Positions 1 to 8,449 of a DNA stretch of 41,914 nt are shown here, one piece after another (the first letter of the stretch is position 1; the number at the start of each line of letters is the position of its first letter). Position numbers and translations under genes: made by a program. Location of the stretch: NCBI RefSeq assembly GCF_003426815.1, contig NZ_QKYK01000040.1, forward strand, positions 1-41,914. Direction: 5' to 3'. The notes beneath the pieces were generated by a model, which searched no databases, had not been told where the DNA came from, and saw nothing but the letters and a program-made list of their open reading frames with translations. Source of the stretch: Desertimonas flava. GTDB lineage: Bacteria > Actinomycetota > Acidimicrobiia > Acidimicrobiales > Ilumatobacteraceae.

Positions 1-288
1 GGGTGCTGCCACGGCCGGCAGGTCGCGGGCCGGGGCCCGCCAGCCAGCGTCGGCCCAGGTCCCGCCGCCAGGCCCGCCCCAGTCGGCCGCGCCGGTGGAC
101 GACGGTGGCGGTGGCGGGCCGGCGCTGGTCCCTGCCTCGAGCGGCGCGGCCGCCGATCCGGCGAGTTGGTCGACGCCTTGTCGCCCGGCGGTGTCGAGCA
201 CGTTGGCGGTCCAGTTCGTGCCGTCGAACCAGCGACGATCGGCATGCCGGAGCGGGTCGGGGTACCAGCCGGGCTGCTGTGTGCTCAT
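1..288 (-). CDS. DUF2510 domain protein, 3' end beyond window
   Basis: The N-terminal 96 residues are present; the rest lies beyond the left edge. Residues 7-27 hold the DUF2510 signature (GWYPDP, RRWFDGTNWT), a short Trp-rich domain common at the N-terminus of actinobacterial membrane or envelope proteins. A Gly/Pro-rich low-complexity linker follows from about residue 45, as usual in the family. The ATG overlaps the stop of the upstream gene (ATGA), so the two are probably translationally coupled. The function of the domain is unknown and the cut-off C-terminus, often transmembrane, cannot be judged. Family confident; role not. Confidence 0.8.
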   Translation of the reverse strand, partial: MSTQQPGWYPDPLRHADRRWFDGTNWTANVLDTAGRQGVDQLAGSAAAPLEAGTSAGPPPPPSSTGAADWGGPGGGTWADAGWRAPARDLPAVAAP

Positions 289-947
289 CGCCGCGTCACC
301 TCCACGATCGACTGACCGTCGGCCAAGCCGACGCCAAGCTCGAGGGTCGCACCCGACGAGTGGCTGAGCGCGTACAGCTCACCCACGCCCGTGCCGTCGT
401 CGATCGCCTCGGTCAGGACGAACGTGTACCCGGCACCGATGAGGGCAGGAAGGTAGGCGTCGCGTACCGCCTGCCAGTCGGTCCCGGGCACGGTCCACGT
501 GCGGATCCCGGCACCGTCGGGCGGGACCTCGGTCGCTCCGGCCGGTACAGGCAACAGAGCGATCAGAGAATCCTGCATGCCGACTGCGGCCTCGTACTCG
601 GCGGCGTCGCCTCCGGCTGAGCTCGGATCGGCGGCGGCCACGGCGGGTCCGGCGGTCGCAGCAGCGTCGGCAGGGGCGGTGGTCACGGCGGCGACAGGCG
701 AGTCGCTCTCGGCCGACGACATGCCGGCCGACCCGGAGAGGGAGGGATCGGTGAGTGAGCCGCCCGGACCGCCGGGAACCGTACCGCCGGGGCCGGCCAC
801 GGCCGGTGGATCGCCGCCGTCCCAGATCACAAGTCCGACGACGCCCGCGACGGCGACACCGGCGATGATCAGGGTGTCACGGAAGGTCGAGCCGGCTCGT
901 GAACGAGGTCGGGGCGCGGCGGGACGAGGGGTAGATCGGGCGCTCAT
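285..947 (-). CDS. Membrane-anchored protein of unknown function
   Basis: A 220-residue protein I do not recognise. It has a basic N-terminus (residues 1-23, rich in Arg and Pro), one hydrophobic segment at about 25-42, then an Ala/Gly/Pro/Ser-rich linker (about 45-115), and a compact C-terminal domain (about 118-220) containing WQAVRDAYLPALIGAGYTFV. The layout suggests an N-in, C-out protein with an extracytoplasmic domain. It is coupled by ATGA overlap to the downstream DUF2510 gene, so the two products probably act together at the envelope. No catalytic motif is visible. No clear Shine-Dalgarno precedes the ATG, but the N-terminal layout supports this start. Confidence 0.75.
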   Translation of the reverse strand: MSARSTPRPAAPRPRSRAGSTFRDTLIIAGVAVAGVVGLVIWDGGDPPAVAGPGGTVPGGPGGSLTDPSLSGSAGMSSAESDSPVAAVTTAPADAAATAGPAVAAADPSSAGGDAAEYEAAVGMQDSLIALLPVPAGATEVPPDGAGIRTWTVPGTDWQAVRDAYLPALIGAGYTFVLTEAIDDGTGVGELYALSHSSGATLELGVGLADGQSIVEVTRR

Positions 948-1039
948 GGTCTGTTCGACGGTCGTGCGGCCCGATCGGTTCGTCAGCGATCATCACCGGA
1001 GGGCGCGGCGGCCCACCGAGGTCGGCGGGGCAGGACAGC

Positions 1040-2209
1040 TCAGTGGTCCCCGTCCAGCCACGGCGCGCACAGGCCCTCGACGTCACGCACCTGGATCCGG
1101 TCGCGGTTCGCGTAGGTGACCTGGTTCGCCGGATCGGGGCGCAGGTTGAACGTGCGCAGCGTCATGTCGGTGGTATCGATGGTGAGGATGCGCCCGATCA
1201 GCGGCTCACCGAGACCGAGCAGCACCTTGATCGCCTCCAACGCCTGGATCGAGCCGACGATGCCAGGCAGCACGCCGAGCACCCCGGCTTCGGCGCAGCT
1301 CGGCGCCAGCTCGGCGGGCGGCGGCTCGGGGACCATGTCGCGGTACGTCGGTCCTGCGGTCGGGTGGAACACGCTGACCATGCCCTCGAAGCGGAAGATC
1401 GAGCCGTGCACCACGGGGATGCCGAGCTTCACGCTGGCGTCGTTGAGCAGGTAGCGGGACGGGAAGTTGTCGGCGCCGTCGATGATGATGTCGTAGCCCG
1501 AGATGATCTCGACGATGTTGTCGGCCGACAGGCGCGTGTCGTAGGTGACGACGTTGACGTCGGGGTTGAGGGCGACGAGCGTCTTCTTCGCCGAGTCCAC
1601 CTTGCGGTCGCCGACGCGGTCGAGGTTGTGGAGGATCTGGCGCTGCAGGTTGGAGGCGTCCACCTCGTCCATGTCGACGATGCCGAGGGTGCCCACACCG
1701 GCGGCGGCCAGATAGAGAGCGGCCGGCGATCCGAGACCGCCGGCGCCGAGCAGCAACACCTTCGAATCGAGCAGCTTGGCCTGGCCTTCCACACCGACCT
1801 CGGGGAGCAGGAGGTGGCGCTGATAGCGGACCTTCTGGTCGGCGCTCAGCGTGACCGGCGTCTTCCAGGGCCGGCCTTCGTCCTTCCAGCGGCCGAATCC
1901 ACCGTCCATCGACACGACGTCGGTGTAGCCGAGCTCACCCAGCGTGCGCGCGGCGAAGGCCGACCGCACACCGCCGGCGCAGTAGACGACGACCGGCGCG
2001 TCCTTGTCGGTCAGGCGGCTCTCCACCTGGGCCTCGAGGTGGCCACGGGGAATGTGGATCGCACCGGCCAGGGCACCCTGGTCGAACTCGTCGGGTTCGC
2101 GTACGTCGAGGACGACGGCGCCGGCCGCGATGCGGTCGGCGGCGCCCTGGGTGTCGACCTCGGAGATGGTGGCCTTGGCCGCCGACAGCAGATCACGGAA
2201 CGTCGCCAT
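1040..2209 (-). CDS. moeB: Rhodanese-MoeB/MoeZ sulfur-carrier adenylyltransferase
   Basis: A 389-residue E1-like enzyme that would adenylate, and probably thiolate, the C-terminal Gly-Gly of a MoaD/ThiS-like sulfur carrier for molybdopterin, thiamine or cysteine synthesis. Residues 15-115 are a rhodanese domain with active-site loop CAGGVRS (Cys77). Residues 122-355 are the ThiF/MoeB fold with nucleotide loop GAGGLGSP (155-162), the DMDEVDASNLQRQ stretch (179-191) and the conserved Cys305 in PSCAEAGVLGVL. The usual MoeZ order is ThiF first and rhodanese last; here it is reversed. The CxxC pairs that bind zinc in E. coli MoeB are not visible. A TAnnnT box 6 nt before the ATG suggests a leaderless mRNA. 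The exact carrier partner is unknown. Confidence 0.9.
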   Translation of the reverse strand: MATFRDLLSAAKATISEVDTQGAADRIAAGAVVLDVREPDEFDQGALAGAIHIPRGHLEAQVESRLTDKDAPVVVYCAGGVRSAFAARTLGELGYTDVVSMDGGFGRWKDEGRPWKTPVTLSADQKVRYQRHLLLPEVGVEGQAKLLDSKVLLLGAGGLGSPAALYLAAAGVGTLGIVDMDEVDASNLQRQILHNLDRVGDRKVDSAKKTLVALNPDVNVVTYDTRLSADNIVEIISGYDIIIDGADNFPSRYLLNDASVKLGIPVVHGSIFRFEGMVSVFHPTAGPTYRDMVPEPPPAELAPSCAEAGVLGVLPGIVGSIQALEAIKVLLGLGEPLIGRILTIDTTDMTLRTFNLRPDPANQVTYANRDRIQVRDVEGLCAPWLDGDH

Positions 2210-2215
2210 GCCGAA

Positions 2216-2221
2216 AGCCTA
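2216..2221 (-). promoter_or_regulatory. Probable -10 box of moeB (leaderless)
   Basis: On the minus strand TAGGCT ends 6 nt before the ATG at 2209. That spacing puts the transcription start on or next to the start codon, and no Shine-Dalgarno is present. No convincing -35 hexamer is seen. It is one of seven such boxes in the window. Confidence 0.55.
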
Positions 2222-2246
2222 CCAAGTCGCTCGGGTATCAACCCGC

Positions 2247-2273
2247 CCGAGATAGTGCCTGGCACTATCTCGG
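2247..2273 (-). terminator. Perfect 12-bp hairpin after amidohydrolase operon
   Basis: The arms CCGAGATAGTGC and GCACTATCTCGG are exactly complementary with a 3-nt loop, and lie 2 nt beyond the amidohydrolase stop codon. There is no U-tract. It is placed to terminate or protect the mRNA of the ABC/amidohydrolase operon. The apex reads GTGCCTGGCAC, close to the apex of the hairpin at 38226-38262. Confidence 0.65.
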
Positions 2274-2275
2274 AG

Positions 2276-3508
2276 TCACCAGTCCTGGTCGTCGGGCGGG
2301 GCCGTCCACGACCAACCGTCGGCGGCATACGACGGCACCCGCGCCGGCACGGGGATCCACTCCCCCGCCCGGACCGAACCGACCGGCTCGAGGGCGAGCG
2401 GGCTGTCGACCACCTCGTGACCGTCGCTCACCGGGTAGGGGCCGTCGTCGAGCAGGCGCATGACGCTGATGTCGGCGCGACGGCCCGGTGCCAGCGCGCC
2501 GAGCACGTCGCTGCGCTTGATCGCCTCGGCCGGGTTCACCGTCGCCGTGGCGATGACGTCGATGAGCGACATCTCGAGGGCGAGCAGCTTGGTGAGCGTC
2601 TCGGTCAGCGAGAACACCGGTCCGTTGACGTTGAACAGGTTGAGGTCGGTCGAGGCCGTGTCGGGCATGATGCCGCGGTCGAACAGCTGGCGGGCCTCAC
2701 GGAACCGGAAGTCGGTGCCGCTGTGGCCGATGTCGAGGATCACACCTCGGTCGACGGCGTCGAGCAGCTCGGGCACGACGTCGCCGTCGGGCCCGCGCAT
2801 CCCGCCGCCGCCACGGAACGCATGCGTGACGATGTCGCCCGTGCGCAGCGCCTCGAGCAACGTCCGGGGCGGGATGACCGGCGTGTGGGGGAAGCGCCCG
2901 AGGTGCACCATGATCGGGAGGTTGGGCAGGGCCTTGTGGGCGCCGTCGAGGAAGGGGCTGTGGCGGGGATCGCCGGTGTGACACGCCCGCACCTTGCAGC
3001 CGACGACGACGTCGGCGTTGCGTTCGGCGCATGCCGCCAGCTCGTCGAGGTCGAGGTTGCCCTCGTGGTCGGCGATGTGCAGGCGGTGCGCGATGAAGTC
3101 CTTGGTGGCGAGGTAGAGCTGGTTGGCGTCGATGAAGGCGAGCACGTTGGTGCGGGTGTCGGGATGGTCGATCACGGCCCGCCTGCTGATGTCGAACGTG
3201 GCCGTGCCCGACGTGCCGCCGTCGACGACCGTGGGGACGCCACGATCGACGCCGGCCTCATCGGGCTCGACGCAGAAGTTGCCGAGCCCGGCCATGATGT
3301 GCACGTGCAGGTCGATCAGGCCGGGCGTCACCAGCAGCCCGGCGCAGTCGACCACGCCGGCCTCGGGCAGACCGGCTGCGAGATCGGCCCCGACCGCAGC
3401 GACCACGCCATCGGTCACCACCACGTCGAGCACGGCATCGGTGCCCGAGGCAGGGTCGACGACGCGGCCGCCGGCCAGCACCGTGGTGGTCGTCGCCGGA
3501 GCGGTCAT
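2276..3508 (-). CDS. Amidohydrolase/deacetylase-family metallohydrolase
   Basis: A 410-residue amidohydrolase-superfamily enzyme. Residues 1-65 and 335-390 form the small beta-sandwich, and the barrel carries the metal ligands HVH (68-70), a likely carbamylated lysine in GCKVRACH (Lys172), His202 in MVHLGRF, His229 in THAFRGGGG and Asp288 in STDLN. The GGGGMRG and GHSGTDF stretches are typical of the subgroup containing Atu3266, known to deacetylate acetyl-(R)-mandelate, and EF_0837. The physiological substrate is not predictable. It is the last gene of the ABC importer operon, so it probably hydrolyses the imported compound. A GTG at 3520 overlapping the upstream stop (GTGA) is an equally plausible start. 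Confidence 0.85.
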   Translation of the reverse strand: MTAPATTTTVLAGGRVVDPASGTDAVLDVVVTDGVVAAVGADLAAGLPEAGVVDCAGLLVTPGLIDLHVHIMAGLGNFCVEPDEAGVDRGVPTVVDGGTSGTATFDISRRAVIDHPDTRTNVLAFIDANQLYLATKDFIAHRLHIADHEGNLDLDELAACAERNADVVVGCKVRACHTGDPRHSPFLDGAHKALPNLPIMVHLGRFPHTPVIPPRTLLEALRTGDIVTHAFRGGGGMRGPDGDVVPELLDAVDRGVILDIGHSGTDFRFREARQLFDRGIMPDTASTDLNLFNVNGPVFSLTETLTKLLALEMSLIDVIATATVNPAEAIKRSDVLGALAPGRRADISVMRLLDDGPYPVSDGHEVVDSPLALEPVGSVRAGEWIPVPARVPSYAADGWSWTAPPDDQDW

Positions 3509-3516
3509 CGTGGCGG

Positions 3517-4626
3517 TCACGGCGCCGTCCCAGGGACCGACGAACCGGGCACGGACGATCCCGGCAGCGTCCCCGGCGCCGCGATGGGCAGGGGCGGCAG
3601 GGCGTCCACGACGGCCGTCGTGAACAGATCCTCGCCCACCTCGACACCGGCCAGGGCGAGGGTGGCGATGTTGGCGGCGATGTCGTTGGGTGACATCGAC
3701 AGCAGCCCGTGCTCGGTCGTCCACGGCGTCACCATCACCGTCGCCAGCGCCTGGCTCTGATACAGCTGCTGCTCCGGGTCGAGGTCGAGATCGGCGCCGA
3801 ACTCGTTGACGGTGAGGTCTCGCCCGATCGTCGGGTCGGCGAGGTTGGTCATGAACCCGGCCCGCTCGCCGGCGAGGAAGTTGACCAACGTGTCGAACTC
3901 GGAGTCGATGGTCTCCTCGGTCGCGAAGTAGCAGCCGGCGAAGATCGAGAAGCCGTAGTCGGCCATCAGCAGCACATGGGTGTCGAAGCCCTGGACCTGG
4001 AGCTGACCGGGCTCGTTGATGGCGAACACGACCTGACCGTCGACCTCGCCGTTGGCGGTCGGCGACGGGTCGAACTGCACGGGCACGACGTTGACGTCAC
4101 CGGGGTCGATGCCGACGATCTGGAGGAACACGTCCCACGACGGCTGGTTGCCCTGGGCGACGCCGATCGTCTTGCCGATCAGCTCCTCGGGCGTGGTGAT
4201 CGGCGTGTCGGCAAGGCTCATCACGCACATCGGGTTCTTCTGCAGGCGGGCGCCGAAGATCTTCACCGGCGCACCCTCGACGCGGGCGGCGCCGATGCTC
4301 TCGGCGCCGTCGCCGCCGATGAGGGCCTGGCCGCCGACGATGATGGCGGAGTTCTGCGTCGTCGGACCGCCGGGGATCGGGGTCACGGCGAGGCCGAGGC
4401 TCTCGAACGTGCCGTCGGTGATCGAGATGTAGGTGCCGCAGTGCTCGGTGGTCGGCAGCCACGACAGCTGGTACGGCACCGCGATGAGGTCCCCGCTCGC
4501 CGGGCGGCTCCCGGCGGCGACGACGCCTCCTGACAAGAGCCGGCCGGCCGGGCCGGCGACGGCGAGCCCGCCAGCGACCTGCAGGCCGCGCCGGATCACC
4601 TCTCTGCGTCCAAAGGTGGGCTTCAT
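3517..4626 (-). CDS. Tat-exported ABC substrate-binding protein, NMT1/SsuA type
   Basis: A 369-residue periplasmic-type binding protein of the nitrate/sulfonate/taurine/THI5 class. The N-terminus FGRREVIRRG plus a hydrophobic stretch (about 14-38) looks like a twin-arginine signal. The mature part has the family pattern YQLSWLPTTEHCGTY near the start and IGKTIGVAQGNQPSWD in the middle. There is no lipobox cysteine, unusual for a binding protein in a Gram-positive-type cell. The C-terminus is a low-complexity tail with PGSSVPGSSVPGTAP. The ATG is preceded by a good Shine-Dalgarno (AAGGAGAT). It follows the permease gene by 62 nt. The ligand is unknown; the coupled amidohydrolase argues for an amide, ester or cyclic compound. 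Confidence 0.85.
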   Translation of the reverse strand: MKPTFGRREVIRRGLQVAGGLAVAGPAGRLLSGGVVAAGSRPASGDLIAVPYQLSWLPTTEHCGTYISITDGTFESLGLAVTPIPGGPTTQNSAIIVGGQALIGGDGAESIGAARVEGAPVKIFGARLQKNPMCVMSLADTPITTPEELIGKTIGVAQGNQPSWDVFLQIVGIDPGDVNVVPVQFDPSPTANGEVDGQVVFAINEPGQLQVQGFDTHVLLMADYGFSIFAGCYFATEETIDSEFDTLVNFLAGERAGFMTNLADPTIGRDLTVNEFGADLDLDPEQQLYQSQALATVMVTPWTTEHGLLSMSPNDIAANIATLALAGVEVGEDLFTTAVVDALPPLPIAAPGTLPGSSVPGSSVPGTAP

Positions 4627-4688
4627 TCCGATCTCCTTGCTGTGACGATGTGGGTGGGGGGACGTGGTCGGTGTGGGGCGCGTCGGTG

Positions 4689-6284
4689 TCATCGGCGGCC
4701 GTGGAAGCGGCGGATGACGGTGCGCTCGACGCTCGAGGCGATGCCGTAGACGGCGAGGGATGCCGCGGTGAGCAGGGCGATCGAGGCCCACAGCTCGGTG
4801 TACCTGGACAGCGCGAGGGCCACCATCATGTGGCTGCCGATGCCCTGGCCGGTCGCCAGCCACTCGGCGAGCGTGGCGCCGATCAGCGCTTGTGGCCCGG
4901 CGATGCGGATCGACGCGAACAGCGCCGGCAAGGCGTAGGGCAGGCGCACGCGGAACAGCTGCTGCACCGGCCCACCGCCGAACGATCTGACGGCGTCGGA
5001 CGCGAGAGGTGGGGCGTTGCGCAGCCCGTCGACCACGTGCACCAGGGTCGGGAAGAACGTCACCATGCCGGCGATCAGCAGGACACAGAGCAGACCCCGC
5101 CCGACGACGAGGGCGACCAGCGGGGTCATCGCCACGAGGGGCACCGAGCGGACTCCGATCGCCACCGGCATCACCGCCTGCTGGACGACGCGGTTGCCGG
5201 CTACCGCCACGGCGAGCACGACGGCGCCGGACACGCCGCCGGCGAGGCCGAGCGTCGCGTTGCGGAGGGTCGTGCCGAGGGCGCGGAACACCTCGCGGCG
5301 AGCGTCGGCCTCCGACGGATCGGTGAGGAACGACCAGACGTCGCCGGGCGACTTGGCGAAGAAGGAGTTGAGGTCGAAGACGCGGATCGCGCCCCACCAG
5401 ACGGCGAGGATGAGCCCGACCGACAGCGCCAGATATCCGGCCGCGCTGATGACGCGACGGGGCACGCTCGACGACACGGTGGTCGTGTCCGGCTCGGCGA
5501 CGCCCGTCGACGTGGCCGCCCACGGGGCGAGGCGGCGACCGATCCAACCGGTGACGACGAAGGCCGAGGCCGACAGAGCGGTGAGGAGGATCGCCAACCC
5601 CCACGTCCGGGTCACGTCGAACGCCTGCTGGCTGGCGATCATCGCCACGCCGATCCCGCGCTGGCCGCCGATGAACTCGCCGATGACGGCCCCGAGGAGC
5701 GCGGCCGGGGCGGCGACCTTGAGCGAGGCGAAGATCGACGGCACGGCCGAGCGCACCCGGACCCGCACGAGCTGTTGAAGACGCCCCCCGCCGCTGACCC
5801 GGACGGCGTCGAGCAGGAGCTGTTCCGACGAGCGGAGCCCGAGCACCACGCCGACGACGGTGGTGAAGAAGACGGCCTGGGCGGCCACGGCGATCTTCGC
5901 CCGGTCGCCGCCCAGAATCAGCTGGAGGATCGGTGCCGTCGCCACGAACGGCAGGCAGTACACGGCGACGACGAGGCGCACGGCGACGCGCTCGACGACG
6001 CCGAAGAGGACGAACACGACACCGACGACGAGGGCGGCGAGGACGCCCCACAGATACCCCCACGCCGCCTCGCCGAGCGTCTGGCGCACGTGCGGTCCGT
6101 AGAACGCGAGGTCGTCGACCATCGCCCGGGCCACCGACCACGGCGCCGGAAGTGCCGTCTCCGAGCGCATCACGAGCCCGGCGGCGACGGCCCACGCCGC
6201 GAGCAGGACACCGAACCCGGCGATCGACGGGACGATGCTGCCCGCAGCGCGGCGCGCCGGGCGCGGGGTGACGGCAGCGGTCAC
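4689..6284 (-). CDS. ABC permease with two fused SsuC/TauC domains
   Basis: A 531-residue protein, about twice the usual length of a TauC/SsuC/ThiX permease, made of two homologous halves (about 15-250 and 275-525). Each half has several hydrophobic segments and its own cytoplasmic ATPase-coupling loop: [15 protein letters not shown] in the first half and [15 protein letters not shown] in the second. Each also has a DAVR-(x)n-GGG-(x)n-QQL-(x)n-VR-(x)n-P stretch before it. One polypeptide could thus supply the whole transmembrane dimer. The ATG overlaps the stop of the ATPase gene (ATGA). Substrate specificity cannot be read from it. Confidence 0.9.
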   Translation of the reverse strand: MTAAVTPRPARRAAGSIVPSIAGFGVLLAAWAVAAGLVMRSETALPAPWSVARAMVDDLAFYGPHVRQTLGEAAWGYLWGVLAALVVGVVFVLFGVVERVAVRLVVAVYCLPFVATAPILQLILGGDRAKIAVAAQAVFFTTVVGVVLGLRSSEQLLLDAVRVSGGGRLQQLVRVRVRSAVPSIFASLKVAAPAALLGAVIGEFIGGQRGIGVAMIASQQAFDVTRTWGLAILLTALSASAFVVTGWIGRRLAPWAATSTGVAEPDTTTVSSSVPRRVISAAGYLALSVGLILAVWWGAIRVFDLNSFFAKSPGDVWSFLTDPSEADARREVFRALGTTLRNATLGLAGGVSGAVVLAVAVAGNRVVQQAVMPVAIGVRSVPLVAMTPLVALVVGRGLLCVLLIAGMVTFFPTLVHVVDGLRNAPPLASDAVRSFGGGPVQQLFRVRLPYALPALFASIRIAGPQALIGATLAEWLATGQGIGSHMMVALALSRYTELWASIALLTAASLAVYGIASSVERTVIRRFHGRR

Positions 6285-7141
6285 TGATCCATCCCGCGAT
6301 ACAGGACGCCGGCGAGGTGATCGACGAGTTCGTGGAAGTGCGGCGTGCGCATCACGTCGGGCGTGCGCGGCCGCGGCAGATCGATGTCCAGTCGCTCGAC
6401 GACGCGGCTCGGCTGACCGCTCATCACGACGACGGTGTCCGACAGGAACACCGCCTCGGCGATCGAGTGGGTGACCATCAGGGTCGTGCAGCGCCGCTCG
6501 GTCCAGATCCGCTGCAACTCAACGTTGAGCCGGGTGCGCGTCATCTCGTCGAGCGCGCCGAACGGCTCGTCGAGCAGGAGCAGATCGGGTTCGACCACCA
6601 GTGCTCTGGCGATCGCCACGCGTTGACGCATGCCGCCCGACAGCTGGGCGGGCCGGGCCTTCTCGAAGCCCTTCAGGCCCACGAGGGCGACGAGGTCGGC
6701 GACGGATCCGTCCGCCACTGGGCGGCCGCCGCGCCGCCGGGCGACCTGCAGGGGTAGGCGGATGTTGTCGACCACGGACCGCCACGGCAGCAGGGCCCCT
6801 TCCTGGAACGCCACGCCGATGCCACCCGCACCACGCAACACGCCAGGCGTCGTGCCGTGCACCGTCACCCGCCCGCTCGTCGGGGTCTCGAGATCGGCGA
6901 GGATCCGCAACACGGTGGACTTGCCGCAACCCGACGGTCCGAGCAGCGAGACGAACGAGCCGGCGGAGACGTCGAGATCGAAGCTCTCGAGCACCTGCAC
7001 GTCGTCGCGACCGATCCGGAATCGTTTGGCGAGACCGGTCACGTCGATGCCCAGTGCCTGCGCGGCGTCGCCGTTCGCCGGCGTTCCCTGGTCGGTGGTC
7101 GCCGGATCGGTGGCCCCCGCGTCGAGCTCCGTCGCCGTCAT
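6281..7141 (-). CDS. ABC transporter ATP-binding protein, SsuB/TauB type
   Basis: A 286-residue nucleotide-binding subunit that powers the importer encoded downstream. Walker A is GPSGCGKST, the signature is [15 protein letters not shown], Walker B is [12 protein letters not shown], followed by the switch histidine in [25 protein letters not shown] is the Q-loop region typical of nitrate/sulfonate/taurine ATPases. It is the first gene of a four-gene operon (ATPase, permease, binding protein, amidohydrolase) and is divergent from the P450 gene across about 105 bp. No regulator is adjacent. Confidence 0.93.
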   Translation of the reverse strand: MTATELDAGATDPATTDQGTPANGDAAQALGIDVTGLAKRFRIGRDDVQVLESFDLDVSAGSFVSLLGPSGCGKSTVLRILADLETPTSGRVTVHGTTPGVLRGAGGIGVAFQEGALLPWRSVVDNIRLPLQVARRRGGRPVADGSVADLVALVGLKGFEKARPAQLSGGMRQRVAIARALVVEPDLLLLDEPFGALDEMTRTRLNVELQRIWTERRCTTLMVTHSIAEAVFLSDTVVVMSGQPSRVVERLDIDLPRPRTPDVMRTPHFHELVDHLAGVLYRGMDQ

Positions 7142-7246
7142 CCGGGCAAGCGTGGATCAGCACCGTGTCGGGCGGGTTTCCGGGTCGTGAAGATCACGTC
7201 ATCGCCCCGAAACGGGCCGGAAACGTGGTCCGTCCACGCTGGACAG

Positions 7247-8449
7247 ATGCCCGATCAGCTCGTCGAGCTCCCCGCCTTCGACCCCGGAGACGCCGCCGTC
7301 CTCGCCGACCCGTACCCGGTCTACGACCGGCTGCGCCCGGGACGGGTCGCTCGCGATCCCCTGGGGATGTCGGTCTTCTCGTACCGCGACGCCGAAGCGG
7401 CGTTCCACGACCCCCACCTCCGCCCGGGGATCGGCGTGGTCGCCGAGCAGCAGGGAACGGGCGCCGCGTGGGGCGTTCCCGGCCGGTCGCTCACCGACAG
7501 CGACGGCGCCCCACACCAGCGCCTGCGGCGGGCCGTCAGCCCGTGGTTCTCGGCCCGCCGGGTCGGCATGCTGCGCGACCGGACCCGTGCCCTCGTCGAC
7601 GAGATCCTCGACGACGTCCTGGCGGAGCAACGCCCGCTCGACGCGATGACCGAGCTCGCCGACATCATTCCGGCCCGACTGTTCTGCTGGATGATCGGCG
7701 CGCCCGATGCCGATGCCGCACTCGTCGCCGAGCTGTCCAAGGACCTCCTGCTCGTGTTCGCCGCTGACCCGCGCCACGGACCGACGATCGCCGCGGCGAG
7801 GGTACGCCTCGCCGACTATGTGGCCGAGGTCGCCGCGCGGGCCCGGCGTCAGCCGGGGGACGACCTGACGACGATGCTGCAGCACGGCGTGGCCAACGGC
7901 TCGCTGGACCCCGGTGACGACCTCTGCCTGCTCGAGGAGCTGGTGAGCGCGGCGGTCGACAACACCGCCGCCACCGCAGCGCTGGCGCTCAAGGTGCTCG
8001 CCGAGCACCCCGCCGTCTGGAGGCTGCTGCACGACCATCCCGACCTGATCGCCCCGGCCGTCGAGGAGTGTGGCCGACTCGAGCCCTCGATCCGCACGAT
8101 CGTCAAGGTGGCCACGGCGCCCACGACGGTGGGCGGCGTCGACGTCGACACCGGCACGTTCGTCACGCTCCGCGTGCCCGCGACCCACCGCGATCCCGAC
8201 GTGTTCGACGAACCGGCGACGTTCCGGCTCGGCCGCGCCACCCAACCGGGCCAGCTCTCGTTCGGGCTCGGTCGCCACTACTGCCTCGGCGCCTCGCTCG
8301 GCCGCATGGAGGTCACCGAGATCGTCGGCGGGCTCGTCCGGCGGGCCCCCGCCGCCGAACTGCTACCCGGCGCCGAGCTCGACATCAATGGCTTCGGGGT
8401 GGTCCACCACCTCCCGCTGCGCCTCGTCCCCGAGGCGGTGCTGCGATGA
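7247..8449 (+). CDS. Cytochrome P450
   Basis: A 400-residue soluble bacterial P450. The heme-binding loop is FGLGRHYCLG with the thiolate Cys346. ExxR is ECGR (274-277). The I-helix oxygen-activation motif reads AAVDNT (235-240) instead of the usual AGx(D/E)T(T/S): the glycine is Ala and the residue after the acid is Asn. The SRS-like region TLRVPATHRDPDVFDEPATFRLGR is normal. It needs a ferredoxin and reductase; neither is adjacent. Its stop overlaps the start of the RarA-C-like gene (ATGA). Divergent from the ABC/amidohydrolase operon, but a functional link is only a guess. The substrate is unknown. Confidence 0.92.
   Translation: MPDQLVELPAFDPGDAAVLADPYPVYDRLRPGRVARDPLGMSVFSYRDAEAAFHDPHLRPGIGVVAEQQGTGAAWGVPGRSLTDSDGAPHQRLRRAVSPWFSARRVGMLRDRTRALVDEILDDVLAEQRPLDAMTELADIIPARLFCWMIGAPDADAALVAELSKDLLLVFAADPRHGPTIAAARVRLADYVAEVAARARRQPGDDLTTMLQHGVANGSLDPGDDLCLLEELVSAAVDNTAATAALALKVLAEHPAVWRLLHDHPDLIAPAVEECGRLEPSIRTIVKVATAPTTVGGVDVDTGTFVTLRVPATHRDPDVFDEPATFRLGRATQPGQLSFGLGRHYCLGASLGRMEVTEIVGGLVRRAPAAELLPGAELDINGFGVVHHLPLRLVPEAVLR

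Noticed and set aside
1043-3760. Long plus-strand open frame (905 codons) opposite moeB and the amidohydrolase
   Set aside because: Its translation is Arg/His/Asp/Val-rich without any motif, and it lies antisense to two clear enzymes. Long antisense frames are expected at this GC content.
3517-6195. Minus-strand frame joining an Arg-rich 500-residue stretch to the binding protein
   Set aside because: The N-terminal part is an out-of-frame shadow of the permease. The binding protein has its own Shine-Dalgarno and signal peptide at 4626.
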